Assembly (NCBI RefSeq): GCF_024158915.1
Contig: NZ_JAMZGF010000003.1
Span: forward strand, 62,001 to 126,000
Origin: Chryseobacterium sp. S0630
Lineage (GTDB): Bacteria; Bacteroidota; Bacteroidia; Flavobacteriales; Weeksellaceae
DNA length: 64,000 bases
Direction of reading: 5' to 3'
Part shown: one piece after another, positions 9,393-18,482 of the stretch
Position numbering within the stretch: the first letter of the stretch is position 1
How the letters are laid out: each line of letters starts with the position of its first letter
Notes under the pieces: model-generated
What the model was told of the DNA's origin: nothing
The model's input: only the letters and a program-made list of their open reading frames with translations
The model's database searches: none
Translations under genes and position numbers: made by a program

Positions 9393-10907
9393 TTACTCTT
9401 TTTTCAGGTTTTCAGCTTCCCCTGTCGTAAAATATTTTACATTAGATGTTCTGTATTGGTAGCGGACAAGCTTTTTGCCAGCTATAGTATAGAGATAATT
9501 ATCGGTAACCATAATCTGAGAAACAGGTTTATTATTAATATGATCTAAATAGAAGCTCCCAACATATTCCTGTTTATCAGTCCTGTAAATGTCAACAATG
9601 ACTGCATTTCTCCATTGCTCGGCGCTTTCATGTTTCCCCATAAGATGAGATCGATTGAAAAGAAGCGGACCATTGGCTGCTAATACAGAGTTAACCTTTA
9701 GAGGACGGGATTTTAATTTTGTACTTCCATTCGCAAGCTTAACGGGCTCAATCTGGGCTCTTGAGATCGTGTCAATGGTTTTGAATCTGCTTTTTAGCTT
9801 AAGCTCGTCATTCATGACCAGAAACTGATTTCTGTAAGCATACATGTAGGTGATACTGTTTTTTTTTACATCGGCAACCAGCTGTCCGTCAGCATCAAAT
9901 ATCCCGTCAATCTGCTTTTCCAGCAGTCTGTCGTAATGGGTGAAGTGCGGATATCCCGTAAGGGTAAGTAATCCTAATTCATATTCCCCTGTTTTACTGC
10001 TGCGTATTCTTACTGCGAAATTTGAAGAATCAATTACTGCTAGCTGGTTAAAATATACCTCATTATGACTAATCGTATGGGCTGCTGTTTTTCCTGTTTT
10101 TCCTTTGTAAATAATAGGAACACTACCATCATAGAGATAATAGTCCGAATCTTTTACTCTTAATTGCAGATTGGTATAAGTAAAGTCTGTTTGATCGGGA
10201 TATATCTGCATTTTTTGTAATGAATTAAAACTATTGTCAACTGATGCCAGAACCAAAGGAGTGGATGTGTTTCCAAAAAAAACATCGAGTTTATTGTTTC
10301 CGGCAAAGTAATAATGTTCATTATCAAGCTGTAGGGTCTTATCCTTAATCAGTGGATGGATGAGAAAACGACGGGTAAATTTATTTTCTCTCTTAACTGT
10401 ATGTTCAGAACTGATAGAAAGAAGAATGACAATGAAAGAGCCTGTTAAAATAGTAGCGGATAATTTTGTATAAACTTTATAGCTGTTTTTTTTCTGATTA
10501 TAATAGAAACAAATCAAGGCAATGACTGCCAGGAGTACGCATATAAGATTGAAAAAAAGATGCTCATCCCAGCTCATTTTTTCCAGGATACCTCCACAGG
10601 AACATGGAACTGATTCACTGTAGTGGAGGATCATATAGATATAAACAGTAAAACTGGTCATTATTCCTAATGAAGAAAATAAACCTATACCTCTAAAGCG
10701 CGGAATAAGCAGCAGGATAACAATCAATAATTCAATAATAATTACCAGATAAGATACCACTCCTGCATAAGCTGTCAAAAGAGGGGATTGTGCAATCTGT
10801 ACCTGGAAATTTTCAAAATCAAGAATCTTACTTACCGATGCGTACATCAACAATAGCACAAAAAAATAAGCAGTGAAAGTGGGGAATTGTTCAATGAGCT
10901 TTCTCAT
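9393..10907 (-). CDS. MauE/DoxX-family membrane protein with large C-terminal domain
   Basis: About 504 aa from the ATG at 10907 (residues MRKLIEQFP). An upstream extension in the same frame to 10994 is unlikely, since a separate small gene occupies it. The first 150 residues hold four membrane segments and the C-S-C-G-G motif typical of MauE-like proteins, which are linked to thiol redox chemistry in methylamine dehydrogenase maturation. The remaining 330 residues are extracytoplasmic, beta-rich and of no family I recognise. It is third in an operon: lipoprotein (11306), 57-aa protein (11091), this gene, then the DUF6520 protein. Confidence 0.75.
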   Translation of the reverse strand: MRKLIEQFPTFTAYFFVLLLMYASVSKILDFENFQVQIAQSPLLTAYAGVVSYLVIIIELLIVILLLIPRFRGIGLFSSLGIMTSFTVYIYMILHYSESVPCSCGGILEKMSWDEHLFFNLICVLLAVIALICFYYNQKKNSYKVYTKLSATILTGSFIVILLSISSEHTVKRENKFTRRFLIHPLIKDKTLQLDNEHYYFAGNNKLDVFFGNTSTPLVLASVDNSFNSLQKMQIYPDQTDFTYTNLQLRVKDSDYYLYDGSVPIIYKGKTGKTAAHTISHNEVYFNQLAVIDSSNFAVRIRSSKTGEYELGLLTLTGYPHFTHYDRLLEKQIDGIFDADGQLVADVKKNSITYMYAYRNQFLVMNDELKLKSRFKTIDTISRAQIEPVKLANGSTKLKSRPLKVNSVLAANGPLLFNRSHLMGKHESAEQWRNAVIVDIYRTDKQEYVGSFYLDHINNKPVSQIMVTDNYLYTIAGKKLVRYQYRTSNVKYFTTGEAENLKKE

Positions 10908-10917
10908 GGTATATTTT

Positions 10918-11091
10918 TTAGCATTGATACAAAAGGATCCATATAACTTTTTGTCCGCAATAATCCGGCATTGCTGATTTCTCAGCAATAACAATCGTTG
11001 TAGTGAAAGTTCCTGTGTTTTTCCATAATCCGCTAACCGGACATTTTTGTCCTGATCTTATCGTAAGCGATGGAATTGATTCACTGTTCAT
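10918..11091 (-). CDS. 57-aa CPxSG-type small protein
   Basis: A 57-residue ORF whose ATG overlaps the stop of the upstream lipoprotein gene as ATGA, and which ends 10 nt before the MauE-like start. This tight coupling supports translation. The sequence has S-G-Q-x-C-P-V-S-G-L-W near residues 13-23 and M-P-D-Y-C-G...W later. The pattern AGxxCPxSGxW...MPxxxGxxxxW occurs in small bacterial proteins and repeat modules of unknown role. Three cysteines are present and there is no signal peptide. It may assist or be processed by the neighbouring MauE-like protein; that is inference. Confidence 0.55.
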   Translation of the reverse strand: MNSESIPSLTIRSGQKCPVSGLWKNTGTFTTTIVIAEKSAMPDYCGQKVIWILLYQC

Positions 11092-11306
11092 TTGTTGTGG
11101 TTATTAGTTTCATCGGGTCTCCAGTGGTCACGATCTTTTGGAGGGTCCGTTTCCATAAATTCTATACTATCTGATTTTGCAGATAAAATACTACTTTGTA
11201 GGATGTTCTCCTTTGGATCTTCCATTGATAAAGGCTGATCCGGATGACAGGAATAAAGCATTATGGCAATTAAAATTCCTGTTGAAATGTAAATTAAGGT
11301 TTTCAT
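11088..11306 (-). CDS. Small hypothetical lipoprotein
   Basis: About 72 aa from the ATG at 11306 (MKTLIYISTGILIAIMLYSC), a lipoprotein signal with lipobox L-Y-S-C. An in-frame ATG at 11330 would add eight residues and is less likely. The mature part is hydrophilic and acidic and ends in N-N-H-N-K. It is first in the minus-strand operon, with its TGA overlapping the ATG of the 57-aa gene. No family recognised. Confidence 0.55.
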   Translation of the reverse strand: MKTLIYISTGILIAIMLYSCHPDQPLSMEDPKENILQSSILSAKSDSIEFMETDPPKDRDHWRPDETNNHNK

Positions 11307-11554
11307 GATCTGGGATTTAAAGGTTAACAATCCCGGCCGGTTTATATTAGAATTCTGAGAACGAATTTAGAGCAGAAAAAGCCCGGAAAAAAAGATATAT
11401 GGGCTTGATTTATAAATTATAGTGGTACGTTTTGTAAATTAAATCAAAATATAATTACGTTTTAATATATTGATTATCAGTGTGTTTAAATTAATGTTTT
11501 GATTTATTAAATTCCCTTTGTGTTGAAATAATATTATTCTTGTTTCAATTTGTG

Positions 11555-11562
11555 TACTTTTG
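11555..11562 (+). promoter_or_regulatory. Putative -7 box for the TPR/HTH gene
   Basis: TACTTTTG matches TAnnTTTG and lies 49 nt before the start at 11612. No well-spaced -33 TTG is evident. Confidence 0.35.
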
Positions 11563-11611
11563 AATAATATTCATCTTATTTTAAAAATTTGTTATAAAAA
11601 CTTTTTTTATT

Positions 11612-13261
11612 TTGAAAAAAGCCATATTTATTTTCGTATTTATTAGCCTTTTAATGAATGGTCAGAAGTTTTCAGACTATAGGGCGCGTTATGATAATTT
11701 TGATGAAAATGATGGGCTCGCACTCGAATTTGTTAATCCTTATATAAAAAAGGCTAGAAAAGAAGAAAACTATAAAGAGTTATCACAGGCCTATAGGGAT
11801 GCTGTGTATTTTACTAAAGATAAAAAACTTGTTTATGCTGATAGCACAATATGGGCGGCGTCATTGTCAAAAGATTCTGATATTATAGGAAATGCTTACC
11901 TCACGAAGGGAAGTATCTATTATTTCACTTTCCGGAAATATCAGAAAGCATTAGATGAATATTTAAAGGCCTGGACTTATCTTAAAGATTCTGACAACTC
12001 TTATCTCTATCACAAAAATATGTATCATATAGGGGTCGTTAAAAGTTATCTGGGATATTATGAGGAGGCTCTCAGTATCTTTTCAAAATGTAGAATATAT
12101 TACAATAAACCTGATACTTCGAAACCGCTTTCCAATCTTCGACATAACAGAAAGAAAGGATATTTGAACAGTCTTAACCAGATGGGCATCTGTCTGATCT
12201 TTCTTGCAAGATATAAAGAAGCATCAGAACTGGTTGAGCAGGGATTAAAGCAATCTGCAAATGATAAAGATTTTGATCTTGAAAGAAGCTATTTTTACAA
12301 GCTTAGAGCCGTATTAAATTATATAGAGAAGAAAGATAAAGAAGCTGTAGAAGATTTTAATACAGCTCTGGCAGGAATTCTAAAAGTTGATGATTTTACC
12401 AATGCTTCGGTCATTTATTTTCTGAAAGGAAAAATCTTACTAAGAAGCAAAAAGGATAATGAAGCGGTTTATTACTTCAAAAAAGTGGACTCAATCTTTG
12501 TAAAGCGTAATTTTGTACTGCCTGCGGTGAGAGAATCCTACGAAATGCTAATTCATTATTATAAAGATCATAACGATAATACAAGTGAGCTTTATTATAC
12601 CAAGCAGCTGCTGGCTTTTGACAAAATACTATCAACTGACTTTAAATACCTTTCTACAAAGATTCATAAGGAATACGATACTAAAGATTTAAACGAATCA
12701 AAGGAAAGATTGGAATATTCATCTTTATATGGTTATGTGATTGCTTTAATTTCATTTATTATTCTCTCCATCATCTCTGGCTTTCGATACCATAAAGTAA
12801 GGAGAAGCAGAGTAGAGGAAGTGGTTAGTGATTTACCATTAGGTTCAGATGATGTGGTAGAACCAAAAGAAATTAATCAATCGGTAACTTCTAAATTACC
12901 TGAGCAATTGGTCAATGAAATTTTAGGCAAGCTGGATAAAATGGAAGAAAAAAGATTTTATCTTGAAAAAGGTTTAACACAAAATCAGTTGGCTAAAAAA
13001 TTAAAAACCAATACTGCTTATCTCTCTGCGATTATAAACATGCATAAAGGCTGTAATTTTAACAGCTATGTCAACCGGCTCAGAGTTGAATATGCTAAAG
13101 AGATGATTGCTAATGATAGTGAATGGCGCAAATATTCTATTGATACTATTTCAAAAGAATGCGGTTTTTCCAACCGTTCTAACTTTTCTAAATTTTTCTT
13201 TGAAATAACTGCTGTAAATGTTGTTGATTTTATCCAACAGATGAAACAGGATCAAAAATAA
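11612..13261 (+). CDS. TPR-containing membrane regulator with AraC-type HTH
   Basis: 549 aa from a TTG codon, chosen because it gives a full signal peptide (MKKAIFIFVFISLLMNGQ); the next ATG (residue 15) would remove it. Residues about 60-370 look like tetratricopeptide repeats (Y-Q-K-A-L-D-E-Y and similar), followed by one membrane helix (about 375-393) and an AraC-type HTH in the last 100 residues (L-A-K-K-L-K-T-N-T-A-Y-L-S, then I-D-T-I-S-K-E-C-G-F-S-N-R-S-N-F-S). Such proteins sense periplasmic signals and act on DNA from the membrane. It may control the adjacent MauE/SusCD genes. Confidence 0.85.
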   Translation: MKKAIFIFVFISLLMNGQKFSDYRARYDNFDENDGLALEFVNPYIKKARKEENYKELSQAYRDAVYFTKDKKLVYADSTIWAASLSKDSDIIGNAYLTKGSIYYFTFRKYQKALDEYLKAWTYLKDSDNSYLYHKNMYHIGVVKSYLGYYEEALSIFSKCRIYYNKPDTSKPLSNLRHNRKKGYLNSLNQMGICLIFLARYKEASELVEQGLKQSANDKDFDLERSYFYKLRAVLNYIEKKDKEAVEDFNTALAGILKVDDFTNASVIYFLKGKILLRSKKDNEAVYYFKKVDSIFVKRNFVLPAVRESYEMLIHYYKDHNDNTSELYYTKQLLAFDKILSTDFKYLSTKIHKEYDTKDLNESKERLEYSSLYGYVIALISFIILSIISGFRYHKVRRSRVEEVVSDLPLGSDDVVEPKEINQSVTSKLPEQLVNEILGKLDKMEEKRFYLEKGLTQNQLAKKLKTNTAYLSAIINMHKGCNFNSYVNRLRVEYAKEMIANDSEWRKYSIDTISKECGFSNRSNFSKFFFEITAVNVVDFIQQMKQDQK

Positions 13262-13337
13262 AGTGTTGATAATTAATTTCAACCCTACAGCCTTCCGATA
13301 GGGACTCATTTAAATTTTGTATTTTTTACTTAAAAAT

Positions 13338-14192
13338 ATGGAAACAATACTGTTTTTTAAAAAATGTAAAAAATTACAAGATGGATTGGAACAAAAGTTA
13401 GAATTGATTGAATTTGAATGTTTCGACAATAAGGTAGAGTATTATGAGAAGTGCTTAATGGCTATTGATATTGATATTAGAGAGATAAAATCAATGGTAA
13501 GTGATTTTGATTTTTCGACAGCAGCGGATGAAATCTATTTTTTTAAAAACCTAAAACCTCTGTTTATTTCTCAATTTATCTATTATTCAAAGTTATTGTC
13601 GATGGAAGCAGCCAAGCCCAATGCAGGACAGAAGAGTCTGAAAGAATATTATAGTGGTGAGCTGGAAATGATCAAATCATTTTACCGGGAACATATAGAT
13701 TTTTACCAATATTATAGACTCAATGCTACTTTTCTGGATCAGAAGTATTTTATAAGAAATCAATTTGATATAAAAATGAAACTTAAAACCGGTATGTATG
13801 ATTATGATGAAAAGTTTGCCACCTCTCATGATCCTATTGTTGCTCAGATTTTAGCCAACGACCGTTTGGAGAAGTATCTTTTGAATTCTATAAAAGAGAG
13901 TGAGGAACCTGTTTATCAGAAGCTCACCGATCAGTCTTCTTTAACTTGGTCTGCATCTAAAGTAAGTCTGATAGAACTGGTTTATGCCCTTTATCATATG
14001 CACTGTTTTAATGGCGGAAATATTGAGTTAAGTGAGGTCATTAAATCTTTAGAGAAATTTTTAAATACTGATCTGGGAAACTTTCATAAGACTATATTCG
14101 AAATCAGAAATCGAAAACAAGGACCTACGAAGTTTTTACATTTAATTACTGACAATCTTAATCAGCACTTTATGAATATGGAAGGTGAATGA
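13338..14192 (+). CDS. rteC: RteC-domain regulator
   Basis: 284 aa from the ATG at 13338; the longer reading from a TTG at 13317 is less likely. The protein matches the RteC family in layout: an N-terminal E-x-x-Y-Y-E-K-C region, a central Y-Y-R-x-N-A-T-F-L-D-Q-x-Y-F and a C-terminal winged-helix-like part with L-I-E-L-V-Y-A-L-Y. In CTnDOT, RteC drives expression of excision genes in response to tetracycline signalling. Here no rteA/rteB or excision genes are visible. It marks the left side of the conjugative module. A hairpin separates it from the convergent mobC. Confidence 0.85.
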   Translation: METILFFKKCKKLQDGLEQKLELIEFECFDNKVEYYEKCLMAIDIDIREIKSMVSDFDFSTAADEIYFFKNLKPLFISQFIYYSKLLSMEAAKPNAGQKSLKEYYSGELEMIKSFYREHIDFYQYYRLNATFLDQKYFIRNQFDIKMKLKTGMYDYDEKFATSHDPIVAQILANDRLEKYLLNSIKESEEPVYQKLTDQSSLTWSASKVSLIELVYALYHMHCFNGGNIELSEVIKSLEKFLNTDLGNFHKTIFEIRNRKQGPTKFLHLITDNLNQHFMNMEGE

Positions 14193-14201
14193 TATCTGTC
14201 T

Positions 14202-14239
14202 TAAAGCCTCAATAAACCGCTTCAATTACTGGGGCTTTA
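14202..14239. terminator. Hairpin between convergent rteC and mobC
   Basis: TAAAGCC (14202-14208) pairs with GGCTTTA (14233-14239) around a 24-nt loop. The position between two convergent stops suggests a bidirectional terminator, though the loop is long. Confidence 0.45.
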
Positions 14240-14246
14240 CATTAAA

Positions 14247-16253
14247 CTATTGCTGCTGTATCAGATATTGTAGATTGGGATCATTTTTAATTCTTTCTAA
14301 TTCATCTGTGATGATACTAAGAATATCGGTTTTAACCTTATTGTAGTTATGGTTTATTTCTGTCTTCAAATGATCCTTACCATCTTCATCATCAAAAGAA
14401 CGAATTTGCGGTATAGGATGATAATCTTTCAACTCAGCAGAAAGTTTTGCATTATCTACAACAATTTCAGAATGAAATATTTTCTGTTCTATCCTCTGAT
14501 CAAAGTTATCTGAAACAGCACCTACAAAAAATCCTTGTGTTAAGGTTGAAATTTTAGAAGCGGGAATTAAATAATCTAACTGTGTTGAAATTGATGTCGA
14601 AGTATCGTTTCTGTTAATGGACAAACTCTGTCTTTTTTGAAGTACTTTTCCGAAACGCTCCGAAAGGCTTTTTGCGGTTTCACCCACAACCTGGCCGCTA
14701 AAGATATTTCCAACGGTGTTTTGAATAACTTTACTTTCTTTATCTCCATAATCTCTAGTCAGTTGAGAAAAGTCTTGGAATCCCAGGCAAACTGAGACTT
14801 TATTGCTTCTTGCTGCTGCAATCAGATTATCAAGCCCCCTAAAATAAATAGTTGGTAACTCATCTATAATAACAGAACTTTTAAGTCTGCCTTTTTTATT
14901 AATAAGCTTTACAATCCTCGAATTATACAACCCCAAAGCTGCAGAGTATATATTCTGGCGATCAGGGTTATTTCCGACACATAATATTTTGGGCTCTTCA
15001 GGATTATTAATATCCAATGAAAAATCATCTCCTGTCATCACCCAATACAACTGTGGAGAAATCATCCTCGATAATGGAATTTTCGCGGATGCAATCTGAC
15101 CCTGAAGCTGGTCCTGCGCCCCTCCTTGCCAGGCATCCATGAAGGGAGATAAATAGTTTTCCAGCTCTGAATATGAAGTTAATATGGTAAATACATCTTC
15201 ATACTTTTTGTTAAGCAGTTCGATTGCGTGTGGAAAAGTACAATACTTACCTCCCTCATAAATTTTTAAAAACCAGATGATCGCTGCTAACAATATAATA
15301 GGACTTTCAACAAAGAAATCTCCTTGCTTTTGTATCCAGCTTCGATTGAGATTCAACATGATGGTGTAAGCAGCCTCATAAGCATCGGAGATATCTGTCA
15401 TGAAATTTGGATTTAATGGATTACATCGGTGGCTTTTTCGTGGATCATCAAAATTAATGATGTAAAATTTCGGTTTCACTTTATATTTATCGCTATGCTT
15501 CAGCAGGTGATTGTAGGCAATGGATGAAAGATCGTCGAATTTAAAATCGTAGATATACATACTGAAGCCTTTCTCTATATGCTGCTTAATATAATTGTTG
15601 ATAACAGCGTACGATTTTCCCGAGCCTGGAGTACCAAGCACAATTGAAGCTCTAAAAGGATTCACAATATTTATCCATCCTTTATTCCATTTTCCTTTGT
15701 AATAAAATTGAGTAGGAAGATTGATGGAATATTCATTTTCGACCAGTTTGGTTTCCTGCCAGAAACTCTCATTTTCGTTGTTGAATACATCGTCCATTAA
15801 ATGGGTACTGAGCAATCGGGTCATCCATACGCCTGCCATTAATAAGGCAATATACCCTAATGAGATCGTAATGAAATATAGGAACAGGGCTGTTTCTTGA
15901 GAGGGATTTAGCAATGGTGTATTGAGGAAGAAAAGCACAAAGCCAATACTTATTGCTAAGAAAATTTTTGTCCAAGTTATCTTTTCATTTTTTACTCCTT
16001 TAGTTCCCAAACAACTCAACGCCAGCAAAACCACTGCAAATACTTTGGTATAAAGGGGATGCGAAAACAGACCTCCCGTTCGGTCAAAGTTTGCTAATAT
16101 TTTATTGATTATTTCCAATGTCCAGCCCCGTTCCAAAAAGAAACGATAGCAAAACCAATAAAGATGCATCAGTACCAAAAGAATACTGACTGCACGCATA
16201 AAGGCCATTATCTTAGCGAGCCCTCTTAAGTCATCTTCTCCCTGCATTCTCAA
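14247..16253 (-). CDS. mobC: Type IV coupling protein (TraG/VirD4-like, MobC)
   Basis: A 668-aa inner-membrane ATPase that links the relaxosome to the transfer channel. The first 170 residues contain about five membrane segments. Walker A is G-T-P-G-S-G-K-S near residue 208 and Walker B is V-I-I-D-E-L-P near 457, followed by a TraM-recognition-type region (R-S-N-K-V-S-V-C-L-G-F-Q-D). The C-terminus ends in polyglutamine-like Q-Q-Q. It is full length and lies downstream of the mob genes on the same strand, separated from them by a small opposite-strand gene. Confidence 0.92.
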   Translation of the reverse strand: MRMQGEDDLRGLAKIMAFMRAVSILLVLMHLYWFCYRFFLERGWTLEIINKILANFDRTGGLFSHPLYTKVFAVVLLALSCLGTKGVKNEKITWTKIFLAISIGFVLFFLNTPLLNPSQETALFLYFITISLGYIALLMAGVWMTRLLSTHLMDDVFNNENESFWQETKLVENEYSINLPTQFYYKGKWNKGWINIVNPFRASIVLGTPGSGKSYAVINNYIKQHIEKGFSMYIYDFKFDDLSSIAYNHLLKHSDKYKVKPKFYIINFDDPRKSHRCNPLNPNFMTDISDAYEAAYTIMLNLNRSWIQKQGDFFVESPIILLAAIIWFLKIYEGGKYCTFPHAIELLNKKYEDVFTILTSYSELENYLSPFMDAWQGGAQDQLQGQIASAKIPLSRMISPQLYWVMTGDDFSLDINNPEEPKILCVGNNPDRQNIYSAALGLYNSRIVKLINKKGRLKSSVIIDELPTIYFRGLDNLIAAARSNKVSVCLGFQDFSQLTRDYGDKESKVIQNTVGNIFSGQVVGETAKSLSERFGKVLQKRQSLSINRNDTSTSISTQLDYLIPASKISTLTQGFFVGAVSDNFDQRIEQKIFHSEIVVDNAKLSAELKDYHPIPQIRSFDDEDGKDHLKTEINHNYNKVKTDILSIITDELERIKNDPNLQYLIQQQ

Positions 16254-16357
16254 TAATTTAGATTAACAAAGTGAAAAATATTTAATTTAGTATTTCATCA
16301 TAGAAATTGGCTTTCAATGACTTTCTATTTCATTAAATTTCTATGGTATAAAATGTT

Positions 16358-16375
16358 TTTACGGAAAACCGTAAA
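16358..16375 (+). promoter_or_regulatory. Small inverted repeat upstream of the 92-aa gene
   Basis: TTTACGG (16358-16364) and CCGTAAA (16369-16375) surround AAAA. It lies between the divergent starts of mobC and the 92-aa gene, so it may be an operator for both. There is no T-run, so it does not look like a terminator. Confidence 0.35.
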
Positions 16376-16426
16376 GAGACTTCCAGTAAACCCTTTAGAT
16401 TTACAAGAACTAAATATTTAATTAAT

Positions 16427-16705
16427 ATGGCAGAATTTAAAGAAGATGATTTACTTTATGACGATTATGAAACTACAACTACACCAAGTGATGATCCTAA
16501 ATACATCGGAAAAAAAGATAAGGATAGGGTAAATAAGAAAGAACGTTATGAAGTTAAAGATTTTTGTAACTCATTTTTAAAAAAGCATAATTTAGAAAAG
16601 AAGGTTAGTTTTCAACAAGTTGAAAAATTAATTCGACTTCCTGAGGCAAGCAATATTGTTATGAGAGATGAATTGATTAAGTTCGTTGAAATACATTGGA
16701 AATAG
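16427..16705 (+). CDS. Hypothetical acidic protein in the mob region
   Basis: A 92-aa protein with a very acidic, low-complexity N-terminus (E-D-D-L-L-Y-D-D-Y-E-T-T-T-T) and a basic, helical C-terminal half. No signal peptide or membrane segment. It is transcribed opposite to mobC and mobB and lies between them, with its own upstream inverted repeat and a shared strong terminator. It may be an element-borne regulator or antirestriction-like protein, but I recognise no family. Confidence 0.5.
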   Translation: MAEFKEDDLLYDDYETTTTPSDDPKYIGKKDKDRVNKKERYEVKDFCNSFLKKHNLEKKVSFQQVEKLIRLPEASNIVMRDELIKFVEIHWK

Positions 16706-16720
16706 TTAAAAAATCATTAT

Positions 16721-16762
16721 AAAATATAGTAAAGTTCACATAAGGTAACTTTGCTATATTTT
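16721..16762. terminator. Bidirectional terminator
   Basis: AAAATATAG and AAAGTT (16721-16736) pair with AACTTT and CTATATTTT (16747-16762), with a single T/G mismatch and a 10-nt loop. It sits between the convergent 92-aa gene and mobB, overlapping the mobB stop. Confidence 0.75.
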
Positions 16763-18042
16763 TAACGATTAGGTCTTTTCTTCTTTTTTTTCTTTAGCTG
16801 ATTTAAAAAATCAAGTTCCTCATAATCTTCCCCTTGTGCTTCGGGTATTAAATTGCCCAACGCTTCAATCAAGGCATCTTCGTGTTTATCCGTTGATAAA
16901 AAGTCAAACAAATGATAAGTTTCTTCCACAGGAAGATGTGTATCATTTGATAATGATTTGGGGCTTAATACTCTCGGATCTTTTATCTCTGGTTTGATAT
17001 TGCTGTTCCAATAGTCATTAAAGTGATTGGCCGCAAGCTCTTTTCCTAAATTTGATCCATTCCAAACTGTTTTAGAATGATGGTCTATGAATGTTACCCC
17101 ATAGATTCTTCCTTTTTCATTTTTACGAATGACAGTATCAATATGATGTTGAGCTAATTGTCTTTTAAAATCAGACTCATTATCTGTGGACTGAAAAGTT
17201 GTAAGAATAAGAGATTTAAGATCTTTTTGTAAAGGCTTATTTTTCAGACTGAGTTTACACTTCTCAAAATGTAATTGTAAGCTTTCAAGTCCAGCTGTTT
17301 TCCCAAATAAAGAAGCTTTAAGTGCATGTCCTGTCTTTTTTCCATCATCAGATAAAGGAAAATATAGCAAACCCTTTTTCAATTTCCCATGCAATTCACC
17401 TTCTATCTGTTCGGTAGTTATATTATAGAGAGAAAGTAATGCGTTGTATTCTCCGAATGTTTGGAATTGGTAATATTCGCTAAGATGGCGAATAACTGAA
17501 GAAATCTGGCTTTTTACATTACCTTTTTTGTAATCTACAGCACGAAAAGTTTTCATATTCTGATGACTTTGTTTTTCAGTTGCCGGTTGAAGTCCGAATT
17601 CTTTTTCCAATTCTCTACAGATTTTCATTGACCTTACTTTTTCAAATTGATCAGAAATCTTTTTACCATTTTCATCTACGCATACAGAAACAATATGGAT
17701 ATGGGAACGGTCAATATCAGTGTGTTTGAACACTACAAAAGGCTGCTCTCCATAACCCATCTCACGCATATACTGCTCTGCTATTTCTTTGTATTTTTGA
17801 TCAGAAACATGGTCTCTGGGATCGGGATTAAGAGAAATATGGAGCGTATGTTTTTCTGTTTTTTGATTAGCGATCAGATAAGGCTCAAATGATTTCATCA
17901 ACTGTGGCACAGAATATTGTCCATTCAGGGTTTCTACCATTTTGCTGGTCAAAATAATTTCTCCTTTCTCCTGTTGTATCTTGGTATTATTGTATGACAA
18001 AACTCCAAAAAGATTGTTGCTTCTACCAATTTTTGCGATCAT
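16762..18042 (-). CDS. mobB: Relaxase/mobilization nuclease (MobB)
   Basis: A 426-aa relaxase of the MobA/VirD2 type that nicks the origin of transfer and stays covalently bound to the strand. The conserved metal-binding histidines are visible: H65-x-x-H68 in the T-L-H-I-S-L-N-P stretch and the H-I-H-I-V motif at 114-118 after D-I-D-R-S. Tyr16-Tyr17... candidates such as S-Y-N-N near residue 16 are possible nucleophiles. The C-terminal half is charged and ends in polylysine. Its start overlaps the stop of mobA as ATGA, so the two are translationally coupled. Confidence 0.9.
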   Translation of the reverse strand: MIAKIGRSNNLFGVLSYNNTKIQQEKGEIILTSKMVETLNGQYSVPQLMKSFEPYLIANQKTEKHTLHISLNPDPRDHVSDQKYKEIAEQYMREMGYGEQPFVVFKHTDIDRSHIHIVSVCVDENGKKISDQFEKVRSMKICRELEKEFGLQPATEKQSHQNMKTFRAVDYKKGNVKSQISSVIRHLSEYYQFQTFGEYNALLSLYNITTEQIEGELHGKLKKGLLYFPLSDDGKKTGHALKASLFGKTAGLESLQLHFEKCKLSLKNKPLQKDLKSLILTTFQSTDNESDFKRQLAQHHIDTVIRKNEKGRIYGVTFIDHHSKTVWNGSNLGKELAANHFNDYWNSNIKPEIKDPRVLSPKSLSNDTHLPVEETYHLFDFLSTDKHEDALIEALGNLIPEAQGEDYEELDFLNQLKKKKKKRPNR

Positions 18043-18482
18043 TCTGCCTTATTATTTTGTAGATTCTTTTGATGGAATTCTTCGGTAATCTTAATGACAT
18101 TTTTAAAAATTTCAATCATTTCTACCGTTTGTTTTTCCAACTTGTACAGAAAAGAAGCTGCTTTTTTTTCAGAAAAATGAGTGTAAAGAATCTTCACGAT
18201 CTGATTGTAATTAACGCCTACATTACGAAACTGGCTATGAAAGGAGGTCAACCGCATATAAAAATCTAAACTTCCCTTATCAATTTTTACCGTTTTTATG
18301 GGTTTGTTAAAGATACAGGACGTTATAAAATGAGCTTTAACTTTCATTCCTGACTGATCAAAAAGTTCAAGAAACCGGGAATGCTCTGCTTCATTTAAAG
18401 AGATGGTATATCTAATCTTGGCAGGATCAACTTTAGGATGTCGTCCTCCCTTTTTCTTTTGTTCATTGTTTTTATCATTCAT
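18039..18482 (-). CDS. mobA: Relaxosome accessory protein (MobA, ribbon-helix-helix-like)
   Basis: A 147-aa basic protein. The region P-A-K-I-R-Y-T-I-S-L-N-E-A-E-H resembles a ribbon-helix-helix N-terminus, followed by helices with F-R-N-V-G-V-N-Y-N-Q-I-V-K typical of MobC/MobA accessory proteins. These bind oriT and help the relaxase nick. It is first in the mobA-mobB pair, directly next to the putative oriT. Confidence 0.85.
   Translation of the reverse strand: MNDKNNEQKKKGGRHPKVDPAKIRYTISLNEAEHSRFLELFDQSGMKVKAHFITSCIFNKPIKTVKIDKGSLDFYMRLTSFHSQFRNVGVNYNQIVKILYTHFSEKKAASFLYKLEKQTVEMIEIFKNVIKITEEFHQKNLQNNKAE

Noticed and set aside
9190..9462. 90-aa plus-strand ORF over the DUF6520 gene
   Set aside because: It lies antisense to the DUF6520 and MauE-like genes and has no signal or family pattern.
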